A stretch of DNA of 64,000 nt from an uncultured bacterium (GTDB lineage Bacteria > Cyanobacteriota > Vampirovibrionia > Gastranaerophilales > Gastranaerophilaceae): assembly GCA_902774905.1 (NCBI GenBank), contig CACYKF010000010.1, positions 1 to 64,000 on the forward strand, written 5' to 3'. Shown piece after piece: positions 16,468-25,363 of the stretch; the stretch's first letter is position 1, and every line of letters starts with the position of its first letter. Made by a program: the position numbers and the translations under genes. The notes below the pieces were generated by a model. That model was not told where the DNA came from and ran no database searches. It was given only the letters and a program-made list of their open reading frames with translations.

Positions 16468-17264
16468 TAGTAAACCTCGTTTTCGTTAGGGTAATTCCCG
16501 TTTTTAATATCCTCAATATATTTTGTTGCACAATTTTTTATAAGTGTTTTCATATCGCCGTATTTGCGGGCAAATTTTGGTGTGAAAGCATCAAATTTGC
16601 CAAACAAATCATCACAAACCATTACAAATCCGTCACAATATCTCCCAGCGCCACACGAAATTGTAGGAACAGAAATATTTTCCGTTATATCTTTTGCTAC
16701 CTGTTCAGGTACCATTTCTAAAACTATAGAAAAAACTCCCGCTTTTTCAAGTTTTTTTGCCTGTTTTAAAAGTTCATCAGCTGCTTCTTCAGTTTTCCCC
16801 TGAATAATATGTCCGCCAATAACATTTTGACTTTGCGGAGTAAAGCCGATATGCCCCATAACAGGAACGCCCATATTTATGGTACATTCTATAAGTTTTT
16901 CGATATAATCGTTGCAGCCTTCAAGTTTAACCGCATTAGCACCGTTTTTAACCATATTCCCGATATTTGTAAGCGCAGAAGGAATATCTATCGTATAACT
17001 CATAAACGGCATATCTGTAACAACCATAGCCCTTTCAACTCCTTTTGCAACGGCTTTTGTAAAAATTGTCATTTCCTCAACACCGATACAATTTGTATTT
17101 TCATACCCCAATGCGGTCATCGCAAGGCTGTCGCCTATTAAAATTACATCAACACCGGCATTATCAAGATATTTTGCGGTAGAAAAATCGTAAGCAGTAA
17201 GCATAGAAAACTTTTCACTGTTATCTTTTATTTTTTTCAACGTTCTTACAGTAACCTTAGCCAT
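16467..17264 (-). CDS. panB: 3-methyl-2-oxobutanoate hydroxymethyltransferase
   Basis: This enzyme makes ketopantoate from 2-oxoisovalerate using methylene-tetrahydrofolate. It has 265 residues in a TIM barrel. Metal and substrate motifs include MLTAYDFSTA, ILIGDSLAM, KLEG, GHIGFTPQS, LEMVP and ISCGAGRYCDG. A longer in-frame start at 17318 lies well inside yvcK; the ATG at 17264 matches the family start and overlaps yvcK by 8 nt. Ketopantoate reductase (panE) is not in this window. Confidence 0.96.
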   Translation of the reverse strand: MAKVTVRTLKKIKDNSEKFSMLTAYDFSTAKYLDNAGVDVILIGDSLAMTALGYENTNCIGVEEMTIFTKAVAKGVERAMVVTDMPFMSYTIDIPSALTNIGNMVKNGANAVKLEGCNDYIEKLIECTINMGVPVMGHIGFTPQSQNVIGGHIIQGKTEEAADELLKQAKKLEKAGVFSIVLEMVPEQVAKDITENISVPTISCGAGRYCDGFVMVCDDLFGKFDAFTPKFARKYGDMKTLIKNCATKYIEDIKNGNYPNENEVY

Positions 17265-18555
17265 TTTTCTGCTCTTTTCTAAACCAATAATAAGCCGCCC
17301 TTGCGACTTTTTTTGCACTGTGTCTGATTAACCCGTCTTTTGAGGGTTCAACAAGGTTTTTAGCACAAATATCTATACCAAGTTTTTTTATTTCGGCAAT
17401 ATCAAGTCCGACAGGAAACTGTCCTTTTTCGCTATACTTTTCGTAAGGTAAATCAGGAAGGTTATCATTTACTAACACCGCATCAACAAGATGCTCAACA
17501 CCTGAATGTCTTAATAATGCCTTCAAATGATCACTGACATTATAACCGTCAGTTTCACCAGGTTGAGTCATAATATTGCAGACATAAATTTTCTTCGCTT
17601 TTGATTTTGAAATAGCCTGTGAAATTTCTTTTATTAATAAATTGGGGATTACACTTGTATAAAGACTCCCCGGACCTAAAATTATAAGTTCGGCATCTTC
17701 TATTGCTCTCAATGCTTCCGGTAATGCCTTACAATCTTCAGGTTCGCTGAATAGTCGTTTTATATGCCCATTTGCTTCAGGAATCATTGATTCTCCATGA
17801 ATTATCCTGCCGTCTTCCATTTCAGCAGCAAGTTTCATATCATCTAATGTTGCGGGTAAAACCTGACCTCTTAATGAAATTACATTGGCACTTGCTTTAA
17901 CCGCTGATGCCATATCACCTGTAATTTCGCACATCGCAGTTAAAAAGAGGTTGCCAAAACTGTGCCCTTCAAGACCTTCGCCGTTATCAAAACGATATTT
18001 AAAAAGTTTTGTAACCAAATCTTCATCATCAGCCAAAGCTGTCATACAGTGGCGAATATCCCCCGGAGGTAAAATTCCCAAAGATTCTCTCAAACGCCCT
18101 GAACTTCCTCCGTCATCACCTACACTAACAATTGCGGTAATATTATTAGTAATATTTTTTATTCCGCTTAAAAGCATGGATAAACCTGTTCCTCCGCCAA
18201 CAGCAACTATTCTTGGTCCTCTGCTTAACTTTCTCTTGCGGTATAAATTTTCTAACAAGACATCACTGTCTTTATTATCAGGCAAATCAAGAATAGACAA
18301 GTTTGTCATTCTCCAGCCTTTAAAGAAGAATGCCGCACCTATCATAACAACCCCAAATGCAAGCCACTCCGTTGAAATTATATTTGCAACTTTGCTTATA
18401 AATTGCATAGTATAAAAAACAGGTCTGATATCAAATAATATCAAAATCCCTAAGGTCATTAAAAGTGTGCCCACAAAAATTAGTGCAAACCATCTTTTAA
18501 CCTGTAATCCGGGCAACAACCAGCCTATTTGCTTTGGCATCTTAAATTTTTTCAT
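17257..18555 (-). CDS. yvcK: YvcK/CofD-family UDP-sugar-binding gluconeogenesis factor, membrane-anchored
   Basis: This 432-residue protein belongs to the YvcK family, known in Bacillus to bind UDP-GlcNAc and to affect carbon use and cell-wall synthesis. Two N-terminal hydrophobic helices (about 20-43 and 66-86) precede the core. The core shows VAVGGGTGLSMLL, SVGDDGGSSGRLR, PPGDIRHCM, GHSFGNLFLTA and LGPGSLYTSVIPNL. The membrane-anchored form is the one seen in cyanobacteria. An AGGAG ribosome-binding site lies before the ATG. It sits between pxpA and panB in one tight operon. Confidence 0.93.
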   Translation of the reverse strand: MKKFKMPKQIGWLLPGLQVKRWFALIFVGTLLMTLGILILFDIRPVFYTMQFISKVANIISTEWLAFGVVMIGAAFFFKGWRMTNLSILDLPDNKDSDVLLENLYRKRKLSRGPRIVAVGGGTGLSMLLSGIKNITNNITAIVSVGDDGGSSGRLRESLGILPPGDIRHCMTALADDEDLVTKLFKYRFDNGEGLEGHSFGNLFLTAMCEITGDMASAVKASANVISLRGQVLPATLDDMKLAAEMEDGRIIHGESMIPEANGHIKRLFSEPEDCKALPEALRAIEDAELIILGPGSLYTSVIPNLLIKEISQAISKSKAKKIYVCNIMTQPGETDGYNVSDHLKALLRHSGVEHLVDAVLVNDNLPDLPYEKYSEKGQFPVGLDIAEIKKLGIDICAKNLVEPSKDGLIRHSAKKVARAAYYWFRKEQKNG

Positions 18556-18565
18556 AATACTCCTG

Positions 18566-19360
18566 CTATTCTACCCAGCCTGATTTCATGGCATTTTTAT
18601 AATTAAACGGTAACGGTGTTACAACTTCGTTTGCCGCTATTATCAAATCTCTTGCGTTGGACAATTTATTTGAAAAATGAATTGTATCCGCCTCTATTAA
18701 AGTTTTACCGCCGATATTATTTGCTACTCTTGAATTATGCAGTAAATCTTTTAATCTAGAGATTGATATATCGGTATTTTCCAAATCTCTTGCACTAAAA
18801 ATTATATTTCCTTGTTCATCGTAAATTTTTTCAAGATGAACTTCATGTGCAACCTGAATATTTTCTTCGTCACTGATTTGTGCAAGATTTTGTCCGGCAG
18901 CACCATAATATATGAGCCATTTTGAACATTTTTTTATTGCTCTTGCAATTGTTCTTGAAACATCAATGTCTTCCATTGCTTTGCGATACATAGCGCCATG
19001 CGGTCTTACATGTTCAATTTCCATGTGATAAGCCTTTGCAAAAGTCATCAATGCACCGACCTGATACATAACAAGTGCCTCAAGTTCATCTTCTTCCAAA
19101 TCCATAGGACGATAACCGAAACCCTGAATATCATCATAGCCAATGTGTGCACCTACAACGACATTTTTTTCTTTCGCCTGCAACAAGGCTTCTTTAATCG
19201 CAGACGGATCACCAGCATGAAAACCGCAAGCAATATTAACAGAACTTACATAATCCAAAAGTTCATATTCGCTGTTATTTTTGTAAACACCGAAACTCTG
19301 CGCCAAATCGCAGTTAAAATCAATATTTTTTATCCCTCTTTTTTCAATAGTATTTTGCAT
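18566..19360 (-). CDS. pxpA: 5-oxoprolinase subunit A (LamB/YcsF family)
   Basis: This 264-residue TIM-barrel-like protein has the family signature DFNCDLAQSFG, NIACGFHAGDPS, VGAHIGYDD and HVRPHGAMYR. In PxpABC it hydrolyses 5-oxoproline together with PxpB and PxpC. No pxpB or pxpC is present nearby, so the partners are elsewhere or the role differs. The start at 19360 is chosen because GGAAGGG lies 8 nt upstream. A TATAAT just before that ribosome-binding site would give a very short leader. It is first in the pxpA-yvcK-panB-panC operon. Confidence 0.88.
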   Translation of the reverse strand: MQNTIEKRGIKNIDFNCDLAQSFGVYKNNSEYELLDYVSSVNIACGFHAGDPSAIKEALLQAKEKNVVVGAHIGYDDIQGFGYRPMDLEEDELEALVMYQVGALMTFAKAYHMEIEHVRPHGAMYRKAMEDIDVSRTIARAIKKCSKWLIYYGAAGQNLAQISDEENIQVAHEVHLEKIYDEQGNIIFSARDLENTDISISRLKDLLHNSRVANNIGGKTLIEADTIHFSNKLSNARDLIIAANEVVTPLPFNYKNAMKSGWVE

Positions 19361-19438
19361 AAAAATATCCCTTCCATACAATTATACTATTAAAAAAATA
19401 ATATAGGGATTTTTTACAAAATATTAATCAGACAAGAA

Positions 19439-19834
19439 TTAAGCGTTATAATACATTCCTTGGCTATGATACGCTTCCATTAGCGAACTTCTTAACAAAT
19501 CTTCGTTCATATCTGCCTTGCCGTATGCAATTTGTTTTGAAATTAAATCAGATTGCTGGTTTGAAGTAATTTTTATCATGCCTGAAAGTTTATTTCTGAA
19601 ACTTCTGTATGCACTGCGCAGTCTATTATTTAGTTTAACTGCATTATTAAGAGCCTGCTCAAGATAAGAAATTCTTTCCTGATTGGTTCGCTGCAAAGGA
19701 TTAGATGCTTTTTGATTTTTCTTTGCCTTGGCACCTTCTTCAATTATGCTGTTTATTCCGGACAAAACACGCTTCGGAGCAGACAAAACTCCCGAAACAG
19801 TATTTTTAGCAGATGTAACTTTTGAAACAGTCAT
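19439..19834 (-). CDS. hypothetical helical protein, 131 residues
   Basis: The protein starts with a Ser/Thr/Val-rich stretch, MTVSKVTSAKNTVSG. A long basic helical region with coiled-coil character follows (residues 45-95, 'RISYLEQALNNAVKLNNRL'), and the end is QGMYYNA. It has an AAGGG ribosome-binding site. No signal peptide is seen. It may be a structural or export-associated lineage protein, but I recognise no family. Confidence 0.6.
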   Translation of the reverse strand: MTVSKVTSAKNTVSGVLSAPKRVLSGINSIIEEGAKAKKNQKASNPLQRTNQERISYLEQALNNAVKLNNRLRSAYRSFRNKLSGMIKITSNQQSDLISKQIAYGKADMNEDLLRSSLMEAYHSQGMYYNA

Positions 19835-19911
19835 AATAATCCCTTATTCCTATATATAAATAAAGAATATTTTGACTTCTAAATTGCCTTAATTTAACAA
19901 AAATTTACATA

Positions 19912-20739
19912 TCAGCGGACAATCATAAACGACTTTAATACTCTGCCTGCCCCGTCACCTTTGAGAGAAATTACATTGTATTTCTTTTTATAGTTCATTG
20001 ATGTTGAACTTCCTCCATCAAATCCCATTGCTCTGTCTAACTGAAGCCTTTTACACAAATCTCTAACCTGATACATATCCATAGGATTTTCATCAGTGAT
20101 AATCAAAATATGACATTCATCCGTACCCTTTATACCGATAATGGTTCTTGATGTTTTGTGTAAAACTGATGCGGATTCTCTTATTACATTCCCTTCTTTA
20201 TCTTTAACAATAAAACCTTCTTCTTCAAGTTTCAGTTCGGGATAAATTAAAGGTCCGCCCTGAGCAGATGTCACAATTGCACATTCAAAGTCAACGCCTG
20301 CGTTATGAGGTGCAATTTCATATTTGAATTGGTTTCCGCATTGTAAAACTCTGAACTCACTGCGATTTAAAACCTTATTCATATTTTTCCTGAAAAACGG
20401 ATTTGAATACAATGATTTATTGAAAATCGGGTCAGCAGTAGTCATTCTGTCGGTAACGACATAAGAGATTGTTTTAGAATTATTCGGATCAAAGAAACCG
20501 GCATTTACAGTCAATATTGCTCTTGCTTTTTCGTGTGCTTCGGCATTTGTAATCAGTTCTTCGCTTGTTATAAATTTAATTTTTTTCTTTACTTTTTCAC
20601 CCTTCAAGACAATATGATAAATTCCACTATCATGAGAAATTGAAATTTCTTTTGAATACGATGGAAGACAAAAAATTAATATAAAAAAGACCAACAGATA
20701 TTTAAAATATTTTTTAATTAAATTTATATTATTAAGCAT
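19912..20739 (-). CDS. secreted phosphodiester glycosidase (NAGPA/DUF2233 family)
   Basis: This 275-residue protein has an N-terminal signal segment (residues 10-29, ending ...CLPSYS). The NAGPA-type domain is seen in LTVNAGFFDPN, GGPLIYP and the glycine-rich end GFDGGSSTSMNYK. In animals and phages this family cleaves sugar-phosphodiester bonds, and in bacteria it is linked to the envelope and to sporulation. GAGG precedes the ATG. It could act on phosphodiester-linked surface polymers of the kind suggested by the 34-45 kb cluster, which is an inference. Confidence 0.85.
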   Translation of the reverse strand: MLNNINLIKKYFKYLLVFFILIFCLPSYSKEISISHDSGIYHIVLKGEKVKKKIKFITSEELITNAEAHEKARAILTVNAGFFDPNNSKTISYVVTDRMTTADPIFNKSLYSNPFFRKNMNKVLNRSEFRVLQCGNQFKYEIAPHNAGVDFECAIVTSAQGGPLIYPELKLEEEGFIVKDKEGNVIRESASVLHKTSRTIIGIKGTDECHILIITDENPMDMYQVRDLCKRLQLDRAMGFDGGSSTSMNYKKKYNVISLKGDGAGRVLKSFMIVR

Positions 20740-20835
20740 ATTATTACCTCAACTAAAATATATAATACTATTTATATGCTAAAATATCAAATTCATTAAA
20801 AATACATATTTTAATTTTCATTTTAAAATAATTTT

Positions 20836-21615
20836 ATGGGAAAACATAAAAGAAATTTATTTAAAAAAAATGTACCTGAACACAAGACAGGCAATATTAA
20901 AGTTTTATATGTCGGTAAATTATGGCGCAGAAAATTTTAAAATTGCTCCGGAGTCCAAATGTTTGTGTTTGGCGCCTCACCAAGATGACGAAACAATCGG
21001 GATGGGCGGTACTCTTGCAAAATATCATGACAATTTCGATTGTATATGCTTAACGGATGGATCCAAAGGTCTTAAAGATGCACAAAGGATTTTAGGAATC
21101 AAAGCATCTGAAAGCGAAGCCGTAAGTATTCGCGCCAAAGAGTTTGAAAATGCAATGAATATTGCAGGAATCAAACAATATAAAATTTTAGATATTAAGG
21201 ATCGTTCTTTAGCGCATGGTTATAAACAATTTTCAGAAATTAATTTTCAAAATTATGATTATGTTTTTATTCCAAATATTATAGACCAGCATAAAGACCA
21301 TAAAGCGGTTAGTTTTCTTTTATATAAATATTTAACTGAAAACGATATAGATAAAGATTTTAAAATATGTTTTTACGAAGTATGGTCAACTTTAGGAATG
21401 GTTAATGCCTGTTAAAAGAATACATAAAAACAAAGGAAGAAATGCTTATTGCGTATAAATCACAGACAACCCACAGGTCATATACCCCGGCAGCAATCGG
21501 TTTGAGTGCATATAGGGGGCTTTCAAAAAATTTGGATTACGCTGAAGCATACTTAATATTAACTCAACAGGAATTTATACAACTTGTGGAAGATGTTTAT
21601 CCCATTATTAAATAA
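20836..21615 (+). pseudogene. PIG-L family deacetylase, frameshifted
   Basis: The main open frame (20870-21415) encodes the N-terminal part of a PIG-L/LmbE-type zinc deacetylase, with the metal motif APHQDDETIGMGG and the later QHKDHKAV. It stops at 21415. The C-terminal part continues in another frame (about 21406-21615) with KEYIKTKEEMLIAYKSQ and ends VEDVYPIIK, so one base is missing near 21403-21415. A short run of matching frame also starts at 20836 (ATG 6 nt after a TAAAAT) and would need one A fewer in the eight-A tract at 20863-20870. The family removes N-acetyl groups from amino sugars. The copy is probably inactive unless the sequence or slippage restores the frame. Confidence 0.75.
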
Positions 21616-21617
21616 AA

Positions 21618-22489
21618 TTATATATACGAACGAATTTCTAACACAAGGAATCGGCTGAATAAATAATATTTTTTCATAGTTTCATATTTAAAAACTTTCA
21701 TCAAAGTTAATCCTAAAAAATTATATTTTGTCATTTTGGTAATATATGAACCCGGACTATGTTTAAATTCTATATTGTGTTCTTTTGCAAAAGAGAGCAT
21801 ATCCCTTTTTGCATCAAGCATATCCTGATTTTTTTTGTCGGAAATTGTTTTTACTGTAGAATTATAATTCTTTCTATAGTTATAGTATGTATCCGGAACA
21901 ATCACTATATTTCTCAAAAAATATATTACTCTTATGTAAAACGAACATCCTTGTAATATACCCCTTCTTTGAAAAATAAATTATGCTCTAATAATAAATT
22001 TCTCTTATAGATTTTATTTACGGTATAACATTGACGGGGAATCCTGCATAATTGCATAATCTTGTTGATATTGGTTAAACGCAATTCTTCATTGAATTTC
22101 AGCATATATTTTTTGCGCACCCCTTTGAAGCGTATAATCCCAGCAACAGCCATGTCTGAATCGTTGTGTTTTGCTGCATTATACAATTTTTCATAAAAAT
22201 CATTATCTATATAATCATCAGAATCGACAAAACCTATATATTCTCCGGTTGCAATTTTTATTCCGTTGTTTCTTGCCGCAGACACTCCCAAGTTATCCTG
22301 ATTTATTAGTATTATTCTATTATCTTTTTGCTTATATTCTTCAATTATTTTTAAAGAATTATCTTCACTGCCATCATTTACACAAATAATTTCAATATCA
22401 GTAAGCGTCTGATTACAAATACTATCTAAACATTCTTTTAAATACTTTTCGTTATTATAAATTGGAACTATAACAGATACTTTAGCCAC
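21618..22489 (-). pseudogene. family 2 glycosyltransferase, frameshifted
   Basis: The N-terminal half (22489-21932) is a GT-A glycosyltransferase with VSVIVPIYNNEKYL, EIICVNDGSEDNS, AARNNGI and the metal-binding FVDSDD. It stops after YYKDVRFT. The C-terminal piece (21917-21618, NIVIVPDTYYNYRKN...) is in another frame. One extra base near 21931-21940, for example a fifth T in a four-T run, would join both. The gene lies tail to tail with the broken PIG-L gene. It probably made part of a surface glycan and is now off or phase-variable. Confidence 0.8.
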
Positions 22490-22500
22490 TTTACAACTCC

Positions 22501-23619
22501 TTACAAATCTTTTAATTTATAAAAACAGTATATTGCCACCATAAAGGCAATGACAGGAATTGTCGCAGTAAGATATGGAGATAAAATACTTTTTTCTGCC
22601 AATAAATCAAAAAACGGGATTGTAATGTAATACAAAAATACGCAACCGATTCCTATTGTAAAACCAACAACTCTTTGTTCTCTCGGTTTACTAATTCCTA
22701 AAAGACATCCGAATATCGCAAGTAATACACATATTATAGATGACATACTACGCTGAATATACTTGTTTAGATTATAGTTATATTCATCATCTAATTTTTC
22801 TTTTTTTAATAACTTAATATATTTTTTTAAATTTTTAGTATTTATACTTCTTTCTTTTATTGTTGAATAGGTCATCAATACATAAGCATTATGGGCGGCC
22901 TCGCCCTTTAAGATTTCAAGTTCATTTTGATGTTTTATATCGATGTATATTCCATCATTTGATATGATATATCTCATAATATCTTTAAGAATCCATTTGT
23001 CATCATAGGCATATCCGAGTTTAGCATTATAAACAGTAGATAACTGATGAACATCTTGATATATGGTGCTTGAAAAATCCAAAATCGTAACATTTTCCAA
23101 TTTTCGTCCTACCGCCTTTGAAACAATAACCGCTAACAAAGGATGACCGGCTTTATCCTTCTGAGTATAAATGTATTGGGCAGTTGAAACCTCTCCTCTT
23201 ATTGCACCTAATTTGTTTTCTGCAAAAGGAGTCCCATCACCTTTTAAAGCAAAACAAAATAATGATAAAAATAAACCTAAAAACACTACAGGAACAACCA
23301 TCCTCTGGAAAGAAACACCTATTGCTCTGAAAATGGTTACTTCGGAATTTTTACTTAAACTGTCAAATGTGAATAACGAACCGAGCAATAATCCTACAGG
23401 AATAGCCTTATCTACAATTTTGGGTAGTTCATAAAATAATAACAAAAACATTGTTTTAAAACTATATTTACCGTCAAGAGTATCCCTTACGGTGTTTAAA
23501 AGAATTTCCGGCGCTATCCATACTATAGTAAACAACAGTATAGCCGCAATAGTGGCGCCTGCAACCTGCTTAAAAATATATTTATCATAAATAGATATTT
23601 TAGGGATTTTTATGTTCAT
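22501..23619 (-). CDS. LptF/LptG-family LPS export permease
   Basis: This 372-residue inner-membrane permease has three N-terminal membrane helices (about 18-36, 55-80 and 100-125), a periplasmic domain of roughly 130 residues, and three C-terminal helices (285-305, 315-335 and 345-368). The family block LPKIVDKAIPVGLLLGSLFTFDSLSKNSE is interpretable as the LptG/LptF coupling region. With LptB it extracts lipopolysaccharide from the inner membrane. Its ATG overlaps the lptB stop (TAATG). Only one permease gene is present here; the partner must be elsewhere or the complex is a homodimer. Confidence 0.88.
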   Translation of the reverse strand: MNIKIPKISIYDKYIFKQVAGATIAAILLFTIVWIAPEILLNTVRDTLDGKYSFKTMFLLLFYELPKIVDKAIPVGLLLGSLFTFDSLSKNSEVTIFRAIGVSFQRMVVPVVFLGLFLSLFCFALKGDGTPFAENKLGAIRGEVSTAQYIYTQKDKAGHPLLAVIVSKAVGRKLENVTILDFSSTIYQDVHQLSTVYNAKLGYAYDDKWILKDIMRYIISNDGIYIDIKHQNELEILKGEAAHNAYVLMTYSTIKERSINTKNLKKYIKLLKKEKLDDEYNYNLNKYIQRSMSSIICVLLAIFGCLLGISKPREQRVVGFTIGIGCVFLYYITIPFFDLLAEKSILSPYLTATIPVIAFMVAIYCFYKLKDL

Positions 23620-24344
23620 TAAAGTTTAAAATCCTCACCTAAATAGTGTTTTTTGGCAACAGGGTCAACCGCAACATCTTTACTTCTTCCCTGAATTTTG
23701 ATTTTACCGTCAAAAATAACATAGGCTCTGTCTGTAATTGAAAGTGTTGCTTTAGGATTGTGGTCTGTAATTAGAACACCCAACCCCTTATCAATAGACA
23801 ATCGTCTTATATTTTCTTTAATTTCGCCAATTGCAATAGGGTCAATACCGGTAAATGGTTCATCCAATAAAATAAAATCAGGACTCGCCGCCAACGCTCT
23901 CGCAAGTTCTACCCTCCTGCGTTCTCCACCTGACAGGGAGATAGCGGCTTCTTTTCTCAATCTTGTCATCCCAAACTCATCAAGTAATTCCTCTAACTTT
24001 ACCTTTTTCTCATTAACAGAAAGTTTATCGTTCATCTCTAAAACAAGTTTCAAATTGTCTTCAACCGATAAACTTCTGAAACTCGATGCCTCTTGCGGCA
24101 AATATCCGATACCGCGTCTTGAACGGATATGCATAGGATAACTTGTAATTTCTTCGCCTTCTAACAATACATGTCCTTTGTTTGGTTTAACCAAACCTAC
24201 TATCATATAAAAAGTAGTTGTTTTACCTGCGCCGTTAGGACCTAAAAGACCGACAACTTCCCCTTTATTTACTTCAAAACTGACATCATTTACAACACAT
24301 CTGTCACCGTATATTTTTACAAGATTCTTTGCCTCAATTCTCAT
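23619..24344 (-). CDS. lptB: LPS export ATP-binding protein LptB
   Basis: This 241-residue ABC ATPase powers LPS extraction with LptF/LptG. Walker A is GPNGAGKTT (34-42), the signature is LSGGERRRVELARAL, Walker B is FILLDEPFTGID, and the H-loop is LITDHNPKATL, close to the LptB-typical DHN form. AAAGGGG precedes the ATG. A separate upstream promoter and hairpin (24407-24503) suggest leader control, and a second promoter-like pair TTTGCA-17-TAAAAT lies nearer the gene. Confidence 0.95.
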   Translation of the reverse strand: MRIEAKNLVKIYGDRCVVNDVSFEVNKGEVVGLLGPNGAGKTTTFYMIVGLVKPNKGHVLLEGEEITSYPMHIRSRRGIGYLPQEASSFRSLSVEDNLKLVLEMNDKLSVNEKKVKLEELLDEFGMTRLRKEAAISLSGGERRRVELARALAASPDFILLDEPFTGIDPIAIGEIKENIRRLSIDKGLGVLITDHNPKATLSITDRAYVIFDGKIKIQGRSKDVAVDPVAKKHYLGEDFKL

Positions 24345-24406
24345 TTTATCCCCTTTAGTTATTCTTATATTTTACTACCTAAATCGTATAATGCAAATTC
24401 AAAAGT

Positions 24407-24449
24407 AAAAAAAGACAAAAAGAAAGTCTCATCAATTTTGATAAGACTT
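24407..24449 (-). terminator. candidate leader terminator/attenuator upstream of lptB
   Basis: An imperfect 12-bp stem (24424-24449, arms AAGTCTTATCAA and TTGATGAGACTT on the minus strand) is followed by TCTTTTTG and then TCTTTTTTT. It lies 63-100 nt before the lptB start and about 20 nt after the predicted transcription start. It can end a short RNA or act as an attenuator of the lptB transcript. A nine-codon frame MYIYKSYQN (24461-24432) overlaps the stem and has GGGG before its ATG. Confidence 0.5.
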
Positions 24450-24474
24450 ATAAATATACATTTACCCCACACGC

Positions 24475-24503
24475 ATGTTAACATGAGTAAATTTTATTGT
24501 CAA
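24475..24503 (-). promoter_or_regulatory. promoter driving the lptB leader or a short RNA
   Basis: A perfect TTGACA (24498-24503) and TAACAT (24475-24480) are separated by exactly 17 nt on the minus strand. Transcription should start near 24468 and would reach the hairpin at 24449 almost at once, giving an RNA of about 55-60 nt if it terminates. Confidence 0.6.
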
Positions 24504-24593
24504 CCCATGTAAGAAAATTTGTTGACTTTTATTTTTTCTTCATTAAAACCATGTAAAACTCCTATAAACAGATGATTTTTCATGAATAACGAT

Positions 24594-24620
24594 TAATAAT
24601 CATGTAAAGTTGTCCGATAA
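24594..24620 (+). promoter_or_regulatory. candidate sigma28 (FliA)-type flagellar promoter
   Basis: TCCGATAA (24613-24620) matches seven of eight bases of the flagellar -10 GCCGATAA. TAAT stands 15 nt upstream (24594-24597), where TAAA is expected. It lies just before four flagellar rod genes. The -35 match is weak, so this is tentative. Confidence 0.4.
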
Positions 24621-24646
24621 TGGAAGTAGAAGAAGTAGAGGCAGAA

Positions 24647-25345
24647 ATGAGAATTAACGCAGGAATTTTTTACAACGACAACGGGTTAACAAATTCAATA
24701 CGCGCTATGCATTTACAAAGTGAGATTTTGGGTATCAGGAATGAAAATGTAGGCGGTTTTGACAAAGTAGGGTACCAGAGGAAAGAACCCGTTGTATCTT
24801 CATTTACGGAATTTATGGGAGTTAATGCACTGTCAACGACCCTTGATGATAAAGTAGGGCGTATATCAGTTTCTGATAATCCTTTGGATATTGCAATAAC
24901 AAATAAAGGATATTTTCAGGTTCAAAATGAAAACGGAATAAAATTAACCCGTGACGGAAGATTTAAAATTGGTACTGACGGTTCACTTTTAACTCTTGAA
25001 GATGCGCATGTTCTTTCTGACGCCGGTATTCCGATAAAACTTCCGTTTATTCCTCAGAATTTAAGACATGTAAAAGTGGATATTAACGGTAAAATAAGTA
25101 TCTTTAATGAAGAAACACACGAATTTAAAAAGGTCGCAAGACTTGGAGTTGTCGATGCTAACGGACTTGTTGTGATGGAACCGAACATTAAACAAGGTTA
25201 TAACGAATATTCAAATGTGTCCCTTCAGGAAGAATTTATAAAAATGATGCCTATAATGAAGAATTTTGACGCAAACAGACAGATGTATATGCTTCAAAAT
25301 TCTGTTTTAGGCAAGGCAATTTCTCAACTCGGTTCGGCTTCATAA
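24647..25345 (+). CDS. flagellar basal-body rod protein, FlgF/FlgG-like
   Basis: This 232-residue protein is a rod/hook family member. The family core 'NPLDIAITNKGYFQVQNENG' followed by LTRDGRFKI is the typical FlgF/FlgG region, and the C-terminus keeps the coiled-coil-forming EEFIKMMPIMKNFDANRQMYML. The N-terminal rod motif (ENVGGFDKVGYQRK) is diverged. The start at 24647 is chosen over 24620 because GAGG lies 6 nt upstream and the 24620 ATG overlaps the candidate promoter. It is first of a four-gene set ending in flgC. Confidence 0.85.
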   Translation: MRINAGIFYNDNGLTNSIRAMHLQSEILGIRNENVGGFDKVGYQRKEPVVSSFTEFMGVNALSTTLDDKVGRISVSDNPLDIAITNKGYFQVQNENGIKLTRDGRFKIGTDGSLLTLEDAHVLSDAGIPIKLPFIPQNLRHVKVDINGKISIFNEETHEFKKVARLGVVDANGLVVMEPNIKQGYNEYSNVSLQEEFIKMMPIMKNFDANRQMYMLQNSVLGKAISQLGSAS

Positions 25346-25363
25346 TAAATCAGAGAGGTAAAG

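Noticed and set aside
24620-24647. Upstream ATG at 24620 as start of the first flagellar gene
   Set aside because: It overlaps the candidate -10 element, while the 24647 ATG has a GAGG ribosome-binding site.
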